Shown one piece after another: positions 1 through 4,805 of a stretch of DNA of 5,582 nucleotides. A model generated the notes under the pieces. The model worked only from the letters and a program-made list of their open reading frames with translations, was not told where the DNA came from and did no database searches. A program made the position numbers and the translations under genes. Location of the stretch: positions 4,811 to 10,392 of the forward strand of contig DIFQ01000148.1 of assembly GCA_002419215.1 (NCBI GenBank), in the 5' to 3' direction. Source of the DNA: Syntrophaceae bacterium UBA5744 (GTDB lineage Bacteria; Desulfobacterota; Syntrophia; Syntrophales; UBA2192). Each line of letters opens with the position of its first letter. Positions within the stretch are counted from its first letter, which is position 1.

Positions 1-11
1 CGGGGTTTGTT

Positions 12-109
12 GCTCGCAATGACTCTTTTTCTATTTTCTGATCCCGACGCCCGAAGCCGGAATCCCGATGCCCTCTTTTCACTTCCCCAGAGGCTCGGCT
101 CGCGATGAC
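12..109. repeat. Two copies of a GCTCGCAATGAC dispersed repeat
   Basis: GCTCGCAATGAC at 12-23 and GCTCGCGATGAC at 98-109 (one mismatch) are in the same orientation, and each is followed by a T-rich stretch (ACTCTTTTT, ACTGTTTTT). A third, exact copy is at 1813-1824. Motifs of this kind (GTCATTGCGAG on the other strand) are common dispersed intergenic repeats in anaerobic Desulfobacterota and Nitrospirota genomes. That identification is from memory of such genomes, not from a search. Confidence 0.6.
43..73. repeat. 7-bp tandem array, CCSGAWK type, about 4 units
   Basis: Consecutive heptamers CCCGACG, CCCGAAG, CCGGAAT, CCCGATG and a partial CCC. This is the same unit family as the longer array at 2625-2670. 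It lies downstream of the aldo/keto reductase stop, between two GCTCGCAATGAC copies. Confidence 0.65.
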
Positions 110-129
110 TGTTTTTATGATTTTTACAG

Positions 130-1278
130 TCAGGCAAGCAGTTCCCGGGCGCGGGCCATCTTTGCCGCGATGTCGAGACCGTTGACGCACCGTGCCACGC
201 AGCGGCCGCAGCCGACGCATGACGACGCGGAGGAGGGCGCCGGGATCTCGTCATAGGTGGCGCGGGCAAGCTCCGCGCTCCGGTATGCCTCCGCGTACAT
301 GAGGCTGCGATTTACGACGCTGATCCGGACTCCCCTCGGGCAGGTATCCTCGCATTTCCCGCACATGTGGCAGTACCGGGACGCCACGGCGGCCCCGTAG
401 GTTCGCAGGATGAGGCTGTCGGCGAGGGTGAGGCGCATCCCCATGACGGCGATGTCCTCCCTGAGATGGCCCATGTCCCTCATGCCGGGAATGGCCGCGG
501 TGATATTCTTGTCTTGAATAACCCACTTGAGGGCCGCCTGGTGCGGGCTGATGGGGCCCAGCGCGTCGGTCTTGTAGCCGCCTGCCTGGGTCTTCATGGC
601 AATGACGCCGATGCCGGCCCCGGCTGCCCTGGCAATCGCCTTTTTCAGCTCGTCGCCGCTCCTGAAGTTGTATTTCACGAGGACTGTGTCGAAGAATTTG
701 TCCCTGTCGTCGACGAGGGCGTTGACCACCTCGGTTTCGTTGGTGTGAGTCGTCACGCCGAAAAACCGGACCTTTCCCTGCTTCTTGAGTTTCACGAGGG
801 CTTCGCGCATTTCGGGATCGAAGAGCCTTTCCCGGCCGGTCACGCTGTGGAGTTGGATGACGTCGATGCGATCCCGCTCGAGAGCCTTGAGGCTCGTTTC
901 CACGTCCCGGACGATGTCCTCTTTCGACCGCGAGCTCGAGACGATCTTGGTTGCCACGTAGACCTTGTCGTGCATGCCCTTAAGGGCCCTGGCGACGATC
1001 TCCTCGTTTCGGCCGTTCATGTAGCGCCGTGCCGTGTCGACGTAGTTGACGCCGTGCTCGAAGGCGACCCGCATCACCTCCGGCTCGGGGGTCAGCATGG
1101 CCCCGAAGCTCACGACGGTGATCTTGAGCCCCGTCCGGCCCAGCGTGCGATAGACGGGCGCGGGGAAGCGGAACGGGCCTTTCGCCGCCTGCTGCGCAGC
1201 CTCGGCCAGGCCGTCCCACCCGAGCAGCGCCCCGCCTGTCCCGAGCACGCCCAGCTTTAAAAAATCCCGCCTTCTCAT
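130..1278 (-). CDS. Tat-exported aldo/keto reductase with two C-terminal 4Fe-4S motifs
   Basis: Predicted periplasmic NAD(P)-type aldo/keto reductase fused to a ferredoxin-like tail; the substrate is unknown. The 382-residue protein opens with a twin-arginine signal (MRRRDFLKLG followed by a hydrophobic Gly/Leu stretch to about residue 31). The aldo/keto reductase barrel runs from about 43 to 290. The usual catalytic tetrad is visible: Asp81 in VDTA, Tyr86 in RRYMNG, Lys111 in VATK and His144 in IQLHS. The tail has two C-x2-C-x2-C-x3-C motifs (Cys303/306/309/313 and Cys354/357/360/364); only the first is followed by the typical Pro. The start at 1278 was chosen because the Tat motif begins there and AGGGAG lies 6 bases upstream. 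The frame stays open to 1398, but that extension reads through repeats. It stands alone, about 600 bp downstream of the next gene. Family call is secure from sequence; export and redox role are inferred. Confidence 0.94.
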   Translation of the reverse strand: MRRRDFLKLGVLGTGGALLGWDGLAEAAQQAAKGPFRFPAPVYRTLGRTGLKITVVSFGAMLTPEPEVMRVAFEHGVNYVDTARRYMNGRNEEIVARALKGMHDKVYVATKIVSSSRSKEDIVRDVETSLKALERDRIDVIQLHSVTGRERLFDPEMREALVKLKKQGKVRFFGVTTHTNETEVVNALVDDRDKFFDTVLVKYNFRSGDELKKAIARAAGAGIGVIAMKTQAGGYKTDALGPISPHQAALKWVIQDKNITAAIPGMRDMGHLREDIAVMGMRLTLADSLILRTYGAAVASRYCHMCGKCEDTCPRGVRISVVNRSLMYAEAYRSAELARATYDEIPAPSSASSCVGCGRCVARCVNGLDIAAKMARARELLA

Positions 1279-1284
1279 GAGTGG

Positions 1285-1290
1285 CTCCCT
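1285..1290 (-). promoter_or_regulatory. Ribosome binding site of the aldo/keto reductase
   Basis: AGGGAG on the minus strand, six bases before the ATG at 1278. It decides the start in favour of the twin-arginine Met over the longer open frame, which begins at 1398. Confidence 0.75.
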
Positions 1291-1300
1291 TTCTGCCAGA

Positions 1301-1394
1301 CGAAGCTGCGAAGCTGCGAAGTTGCGAAGCTTGGAGAAACTTGAGACAGAGCGCATACGTGCTGCTTCTCCAAACTTCAAAACTTCATAACTTC
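1301..1394. repeat. 8-bp tandem arrays forming a long imperfect inverted repeat
   Basis: The left arm is four octamers, CGAAGCTG twice, then CGAAGTTG and CGAAGCTT (1301-1332). The right arm is AAACTTCA twice, then TAACTTCC (1372-1395). The arms are inverted relative to each other: 1310-1338 pairs with 1366-1394 at 23 of 29 positions, and the inner 13 bp (1326-1338 with 1366-1378) match at 12. The loop is 27 bases. It sits immediately upstream of the aldo/keto reductase ribosome binding site, so it would form a hairpin in that gene's leader if transcription starts further upstream. No T-run follows it, so a terminator role is not supported. Confidence 0.7.
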
Positions 1395-1493
1395 CCAAAT
1401 CCAGCGATAGACCACATCATCGCGGTGAGCCGAAGCCCCGAGCGAAGCGTGGGGGGCAGCGTGGCGATCTCGCCGTCTCCATGAGATTGCCGC

Positions 1494-1508
1494 GCACCCT
1501 TCGGGTGC
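1494..1508. repeat. Short hairpin GCACCC-TTC-GGGTGC
   Basis: A perfect 6-bp stem with a 3-base loop. It overlaps the first copy of the 20-bp direct repeat at 1502-1521. No T-run follows on either strand. Confidence 0.5.
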
Positions 1509-1540
1509 TCCTAAGAAACAGCACTACCCAAGGTCGAAAG

Positions 1541-1598
1541 ATGTAGGGGCCGTTCCCCGAACGGCCCAGCAGGCCCGATCGGGGATCGGGCCCTACAT
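1541..1598. repeat. 58-bp nested palindrome with two inner hairpins
   Basis: The outer stem is ATGTAG (1541-1546) with CTACAT (1593-1598). Inside are two perfect hairpins: 1547-1554 with 1560-1567 (loop CCCCG), and 1572-1580 with 1584-1592 (loop GGG). Folded, this gives a three-way junction, like the compact REP-type elements scattered between genes in many bacteria. No coding potential. Confidence 0.7.
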
Positions 1599-1624
1599 AC
1601 TGCAGGATGTTTCTTTCATCGATA

Positions 1625-1645
1625 ACCCCGTCTCCAAGACGGGGT
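1625..1645. repeat. Palindrome ACCCCGTC-N5-GACGGGGT, copy 1
   Basis: A perfect 8-bp stem with loop TCCAA, preceded by ATA. A second copy lies at 1788-1807 in the same context (ATAACCCCGTCTCC). The 20-bp direct repeat 1646-1665 begins directly after it. Confidence 0.65.
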
Positions 1646-1681
1646 CGGGTGTTCCTAAGAAACAGTTCGAATCGGTCGAAG

Positions 1682-1763
1682 AAAATCCCCCTCGCTCCCC
1701 CTTTTTCAAAGGGGGAAGATCTAGACTCCCTCCTTTGGAAAAGGAGGGGTGGGGAGGATTTTT
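1682..1763. repeat. Double-hairpin CCCCCTTT/AAAGGGGG repeat element
   Basis: Two perfect 9-bp hairpins lie side by side. TCCCCCTTT (1696-1704) pairs with AAAGGGGGA (1708-1716), loop TTC. CCCTCCTTT (1728-1736) pairs with AAAGGAGGG (1740-1748), loop GGA. The outer ends are also inverted: AAAATCC at 1682-1688 pairs with GGATTTT at 1756-1762. This layout matches a family of intergenic repeats found in many anaerobe genomes. Its minus-strand translation gives the PFEKGGARGIF peptide that often turns up as a spurious hypothetical protein. Family assignment is by recognition only. Confidence 0.7.
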
Positions 1764-1787
1764 CAGGTTCTGTCGCTTCCATTCATA

Positions 1788-1824
1788 ACCCCGTCTCCGG
1801 ACGGGGTCCGTGGCTCGCAATGAC
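1788..1824. repeat. Palindrome ACCCCGTC copy 2, followed by GCTCGCAATGAC
   Basis: ACCCCGTC (1788-1795) pairs with GACGGGGT (1800-1807) across loop TCCG. This is the second copy of the palindrome at 1625-1645. Six bases later comes GCTCGCAATGAC (1813-1824), identical to the copy at 12-23. The two repeat families therefore sit next to each other here. Confidence 0.65.
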
Positions 1825-1884
1825 CCGTTCAAACGGCGTTACTGCTTCTTATCGCTGGATTCGGGAACTTCATAACTTCGATCT

Positions 1885-2700
1885 TTACTTCAGCTTTTCC
1901 TCGAGTTCCTTCCAGTTCTTCAACCGCGCGGCGCCCTTCACGGGCTCGAAGCTGAAGGCCTGGGACTTGTGCTTGAAGGCCGACTCGATGACCCCCGGGC
2001 CGCCGATGACTGCGCGGATCTTCAGCCCCTTCTTCGCGAGGTCGTTAAAAACGGCGCCGCCGTCCCAGGGCAGAAGGGGGGCGGCGGTGTACTCGTTCTC
2101 CGCGAGCCAGCTGCGTACCGCCTTCACATTCGTATCCCCTGTCTGGAGGTAGATCAGTGGATGTCGCTTCGAGACCCCTTCGATTGCCTGCAGGCTCCCG
2201 GGGCGCCCGGGGTTCATGAACCCCCCCTGGAGCAGGGTGCCCTCCACGTCGACGGCCACGACCCCCGATCCGGGCTTCACGACCAGCAGGGTTCCCCTCC
2301 CGATGCTGTTCCGTGACACGGCTCGGACGTCTTTGAGCCCGGGGCGCGAGGTCCTGTAGAACCGGTAGGCCGCCCCGTCGCCCCCCGAGAGGTTTTTGCC
2401 CAGCGAAACGTCATCGACGAAGAACTCGACGAGCTCTCCCCCCCTGATGAACACCGTCCCCCGCGTCTCGGCCTTCAGGCGCACATCCTCCCCGCTCACT
2501 GCCACCGCATCGTAAACGAACACATCGGCCGGTGAGGGGGAGGGCGTGAAAAGCGGGATCAGCAGGGCGAGGCAAATGAAAGCGATAATGCGTGCAGCGG
2601 CCAACGTGTAAGGCCGCTTTGCGGCCGGAATCCGGCATCCGGAATCCGGACTCCGGAAACCCGAATCCCGTTGTCTCTCTTCACTCAGACACTTAGACAC
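1885..2700 (-). CDS. Probable exported protein with degenerate HAD-like domain
   Basis: Function unknown. In the longest frame (271 residues, GTG at 2700), residues 34-58 form a hydrophobic signal segment ending SPSPA, so export is likely. Residues 60-130 look beta-rich (repeated FVYD, VFIRGGELVEFFVDD patterns), like a small immunoglobulin-type or carbohydrate-binding domain. Residues 145-270 resemble a HAD-type fold. AVDVEGTLL (Asp151, Glu153, Thr155) recalls the DxDGT nucleophile motif, and IYLQTGD (Thr187) recalls motif II. The acidic motif IV is not evident, so phosphatase activity is doubtful. The first 32 codons are read from 7- and 8-bp tandem repeats and are probably not translated; a TTG at 2604, directly before the hydrophobic segment, is an alternative start. 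Neither start has a good ribosome binding site. It may be read through from porB. The gene is real with fair confidence; the fold assignment is tentative. Confidence 0.68.
   Translation of the reverse strand: MSKCLSEERQRDSGFRSPDSGCRIPAAKRPYTLAAARIIAFICLALLIPLFTPSPSPADVFVYDAVAVSGEDVRLKAETRGTVFIRGGELVEFFVDDVSLGKNLSGGDGAAYRFYRTSRPGLKDVRAVSRNSIGRGTLLVVKPGSGVVAVDVEGTLLQGGFMNPGRPGSLQAIEGVSKRHPLIYLQTGDTNVKAVRSWLAENEYTAAPLLPWDGGAVFNDLAKKGLKIRAVIGGPGVIESAFKHKSQAFSFEPVKGAARLKNWKELEEKLK
2625..2670. repeat. 7-bp tandem array, CCGGAAT type, about 6.6 units
   Basis: Heptamers in strict register: CCGGAAT, CCGGCAT, CCGGAAT, CCGGACT, CCGGAAA, CCCGAAT and a partial CCCG. The unit matches the array at 43-73. 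It overlaps the putative 5' end of the HAD-like gene, where it reads as a Ser/Arg/Gly/Pro-rich stretch (SGFRSPDSGCRIP), unlike a normal protein N-terminus. Confidence 0.8.
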
Positions 2701-2717
2701 TCAGGCACTCAGTCACT
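2682..2717. repeat. 8-bp tandem array, CACTCAGN, 4.5 units
   Basis: Octamers CACTCAGA, CACTTAGA, CACTCAGG, CACTCAGT and a partial CACT. The GTG that opens the longest frame of the HAD-like gene (2698-2700) falls inside this array, which weakens it as a genuine start. Confidence 0.8.
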
Positions 2718-2735
2718 TCTTATTCTTTCACGAGT

Positions 2736-2760
2736 CACTAGTCACAAGCCACTAGTCACA
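2736..2760. repeat. 11-bp direct repeat CACTAGTCACA, two copies
   Basis: Exact copies at 2736-2746 and 2750-2760, 14 bases apart, ending four bases before the porB stop codon. Each contains the palindrome ACTAGT. The pair may be a decayed further tandem array; no T-rich terminator follows on the minus strand. Confidence 0.65.
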
Positions 2761-2764
2761 GTTT

Positions 2765-3646
2765 TCACGCATGTTCCCCCGCCTTCCTCAGCAACAGCTC
2801 CCAATCCTCGTCGACCATCTTCTGGATCACGTCGAGGTCCTGATCCGTCAGGTGCTGGAAGCGCCCCTGGATCTTGAAATACTCCCGGACGGGGAAGCGC
2901 TTGGGCTTGAGGTTGATCGTGTAACGCAGCCCGTCCTCCACCTCGTAGAGGGGGAAGATGTTCGTCTGCACGGCCATGCGGGCGATCTTGACGGCCATCT
3001 CCGAGGGGATCTTCCAGCCCGTGGGGCAGCTGGCGAAGATGTGGAGGAACCGGGAACCTTTCGCTGCCTGGGCTTTTTTCACCTTCCGGACGAGATCCTC
3101 GGGGTGGGAGATGCTCGCCGTTGCGGCGTAGGGGATCCGGTGGGCCGCCAGGGCCTCAACGATATTCTTCTTGCGCATCTTCTTCCAGTCCTTGCCCGGG
3201 GTCGTCGTCGTCCAGGCCCCGTAAGGGGTGGAGGAGCTGCGCTGGATGCCCGTGTTCATGTAGGCTTCGTTGTCGTAGCAGACGTAGATGAAGTTCTCGT
3301 TGCGCTCCACGGCGCCCGAGAGCGCCTGGAACCCGATGTCGAAGGTGCCGCCGTCGCCGGCCCAGGTGACGACCGTCGTTTCCGTGTCGCCCTTCATGTC
3401 CAGGGCCGCCCGCACGCCGCTTGCCGTGGCGCCCCCCGTCTCGAAGGCGGAATGGATGACGGGGATCTTCAGGGTCGTCGACGGGTAGGGCCCGGCGATG
3501 ACGGACCAGCAACAGGCCGGCAGCACCATCATCATCTTCTCGCCGAGGGCCTTCAGGACAAACCGCATGGCGATGGCGGCGCCGCAGCCCGGGCAGCCGA
3601 CGTGGCCCGGATGCATGAATTCGCGTTCGGTGAGCTCAAGATCCAT
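2765..3646 (-). CDS. porB: Pyruvate/2-oxoacid:ferredoxin oxidoreductase, beta subunit (TPP-binding)
   Basis: Cytoplasmic catalytic subunit that binds thiamine pyrophosphate and the proximal 4Fe-4S cluster. With PorA it converts pyruvate and CoA to acetyl-CoA, CO2 and reduced ferredoxin. The protein has 293 residues, normal for a separate beta subunit. Cluster ligands are visible as Cys18 and Cys21 (GCPGCGAA), Cys45 or Cys46 (PACCWS) and Cys207 (SCPTGW). The TPP/Mg motif is AGDGGTFDIG (Asp98) with Asn126 in YDNEAYMNTG. The segment SSSTPYGAWTTTTPG (138-151) is typical of pyruvate-type PorB, which favours pyruvate over branched-chain or 2-oxoglutarate enzymes, though substrate cannot be proven here. 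The ATG at 3646 follows AGGAGG by 6 bases and overlaps the end of porA by 11 bases, so the two are translationally coupled. Stop TGA at 2765. Confidence 0.95.
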   Translation of the reverse strand: MDLELTEREFMHPGHVGCPGCGAAIAMRFVLKALGEKMMMVLPACCWSVIAGPYPSTTLKIPVIHSAFETGGATASGVRAALDMKGDTETTVVTWAGDGGTFDIGFQALSGAVERNENFIYVCYDNEAYMNTGIQRSSSTPYGAWTTTTPGKDWKKMRKKNIVEALAAHRIPYAATASISHPEDLVRKVKKAQAAKGSRFLHIFASCPTGWKIPSEMAVKIARMAVQTNIFPLYEVEDGLRYTINLKPKRFPVREYFKIQGRFQHLTDQDLDVIQKMVDEDWELLLRKAGEHA

Positions 3647-4805
3647 GACTGACCTCCTGCAGGCCGATCCAGACGCTTTCCCGTTCGGGGAGGGCGTTGT
3701 TTTTTGTTTTCCAGTAGATTTCCTCGAGGATCTCCGGCGTCACGTCCCGGCCGCCGATCCCGACGATGTAGCCGAAGACGGGCGCCCGGGTCGGCGCGTT
3801 GCACAGGGCCGCGCGGACCTCCTGGGCGAAGATGCCGCTGGCGCCGAAGGAGAAGTTCCGGTCGATGACGGCGATCTTCTTCGACCCCTCGAGGGCCCTG
3901 CGGATCTCGTCGACGGGGAAGGGCCGGAAGAGCTTGATCTTGAGGATCCCGAGCTTCTCCCCGCGCCCTCTCAGGTTCTCGAGCACGAGCCGGGCTGTGC
4001 TGGTGATCGTTCCCGAGGTGACGAAGACGATCTCGGCGTCGTCGCAGCGGACGGCCTCGACGGCGCCGTAACGTCGCCCGAAGACCTGTGCGTACTCGTC
4101 TTCGATCCGGGTAAAGTTCGTCAGGGCCGTGTCCATGGCTGCAGCCATGTCATGGCGCATCTCCATGTAGACGGCGGGAGGAACCAGCGGCCCGAAGGAG
4201 CAGGGGTTTTTCGTGTCGAGCTCGAAGCGCGCCTCGTAGGGCGGCAGGAACCGGTCCGCCTCCTCCTGGGACGGCACATCGACGGGCTCATAGGTGTGGG
4301 AGAGGAAAAAGGCATCGAGGACGACCATGACGGGCAGGGCCACCGACTCGGCGAGCTTGTAGGCCTGGAGCGTCGTGTCGACGACCTCCTGGCTGTCCTC
4401 GCAGTAGAACTGGATCCACCCCGTGTCCCGCTGGGCGAGGGTGTCGGTCTGGTCGACCCAGATGTTCCAGCCCGGCGCGAGGGCCCGGTTGACCTCGGCC
4501 ATGACAATGGGAAGCCTGGCGCCGGAGGCCCAGTGCAGCAGCTCGTGCATCAGGGCCAGTCCCTGCCCGGAGGTGGCCGTGAAGGTTCGGACTCCCGCGC
4601 TTTGAGCCCCGATCAGGGCGGCCATGCAGGAATGTTCGCTCTCCACCCGCAGGAACTTGGCGTTCATCTTCCCTGTGGCGCAATAGTCCGAGAGGATCTC
4701 GACGATGTGGGTCTGCGGCGTGATCGGGTACGCGGATACGACCTGGACCCTGGCAAGCCTCACGGCCTCCGCCACGGCCTGGCTTCCTTCGAGGACCTGT
4801 TTCAT
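3636..4805 (-). CDS. porA: Pyruvate/2-oxoacid:ferredoxin oxidoreductase, alpha subunit
   Basis: Alpha subunit of the 2-oxoacid:ferredoxin oxidoreductase, 389 residues, a usual length. The N-terminal pyrimidine-binding domain (about 1-235) shows YPITPQT (26-32), where Thr29 is expected to contact substrate. VESEHS (Glu56) is the glutamate that activates the TPP aminopyrimidine in this family, and TSGQGLALMHELLHWASG (78-95) follows. The C-terminal domain (about 250-389) has the family's LFRPFP (292-297) and ends near the porB start. The ATG at 4805 overlaps the upstream stop as ATGA and has AGGAGG 7 bases ahead. The frame stays open upstream to 5426, but that part is the high-GC shadow of the preceding gene. 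Together with PorB it forms the catalytic core. A gamma subunit is not in the window and may lie upstream. Pyruvate is the likeliest substrate. Confidence 0.95.
   Translation of the reverse strand: MKQVLEGSQAVAEAVRLARVQVVSAYPITPQTHIVEILSDYCATGKMNAKFLRVESEHSCMAALIGAQSAGVRTFTATSGQGLALMHELLHWASGARLPIVMAEVNRALAPGWNIWVDQTDTLAQRDTGWIQFYCEDSQEVVDTTLQAYKLAESVALPVMVVLDAFFLSHTYEPVDVPSQEEADRFLPPYEARFELDTKNPCSFGPLVPPAVYMEMRHDMAAAMDTALTNFTRIEDEYAQVFGRRYGAVEAVRCDDAEIVFVTSGTITSTARLVLENLRGRGEKLGILKIKLFRPFPVDEIRRALEGSKKIAVIDRNFSFGASGIFAQEVRAALCNAPTRAPVFGYIVGIGGRDVTPEILEEIYWKTKNNALPERESVWIGLQEVSHGS
3653..3658 (-). promoter_or_regulatory. Ribosome binding site of porB
   Basis: A perfect AGGAGG on the minus strand, six bases before the porB ATG, lying inside the 3' end of porA. 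Confidence 0.85.

Larger units (their letters stand above)
1502..1665. repeat. 20-bp direct repeat pair (1502-1521 and 1646-1665)
   Basis: CGGGTGYTCCTAAGAAACAG occurs at 1502-1521 and 1646-1665 with one difference (C/T). Each copy is followed 8-10 bases later by GGTCGAA (1532-1538 and 1674-1680), so the repeated module is about 35 bp with a variable spacer. The interval looks like an internal module duplication. Confidence 0.65.
1381..1879. mobile_element. Repeat-bounded block resembling a small non-autonomous element
   Basis: This 499-bp block fills most of the gene-free interval. Its ends carry an exact 14-bp direct repeat, AACTTCATAACTTC, at 1381-1394 and 1866-1879. Just inside, and overlapping by 2-3 bases, is an 18-bp inverted repeat (1392-1409 against 1850-1867) with 17 matches. 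Read outward, both ends are TATCGCTGGATTYGGGAA. The interior holds no credible gene, only hairpins and short direct repeats, described separately. Inverted ends inside a direct repeat are what a MITE-like insertion with target duplication would leave. The direct repeat is itself related to the octamer array at 1372-1395, however, so recombination or repeat expansion could give the same picture. The mobile call is inference. Confidence 0.4.

Noticed and set aside
367..1260. Plus-strand open frame of 297 codons
   Set aside because: Antisense shadow of the aldo/keto reductase; no ribosome binding site or domain.
1279..1398. 40-codon N-terminal extension of the aldo/keto reductase
   Set aside because: It is encoded by octamer repeats and would place the twin-arginine motif inside the protein; the ribosome binding site at 1285-1290 favours 1278.
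1541..1598. tRNA-like or riboswitch structure
   Set aside because: The nested stems lack tRNA conserved bases and an anticodon arm, and the symmetry of perfect palindromes fits a REP-like element better than a folded ligand-binding RNA.
1682..1763. Rho-independent terminator for the HAD-like gene
   Set aside because: The hairpins are not followed by a proper T-run close to the stem on the minus strand, and they lie over 100 bases past the stop. They fit a repeat element better.
1417..1832. Small minus-strand open frames in the repeat block (121 and 79 codons)
   Set aside because: They translate the CCCCCTTT/AAAGGGGG repeat into peptides such as PFEKGGARGIF, a common source of spurious hypothetical proteins.
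1607..2152. Plus-strand open frame of 181 codons
   Set aside because: It runs from repeat DNA into the antisense strand of the HAD-like gene with no domain or coherent composition.
2625..2760. Possible CRISPR array
   Set aside because: The repeat units are 7-11 bp and contiguous or nearly so. There are no 20-40 bp repeats with unique spacers and no cas genes.
2771..3652. Plus-strand open frame of the same length as porB (293 codons)
   Set aside because: An antisense shadow of porB offset by six bases. The equal length is a coincidence of codon periodicity, and the product has no recognisable motif.
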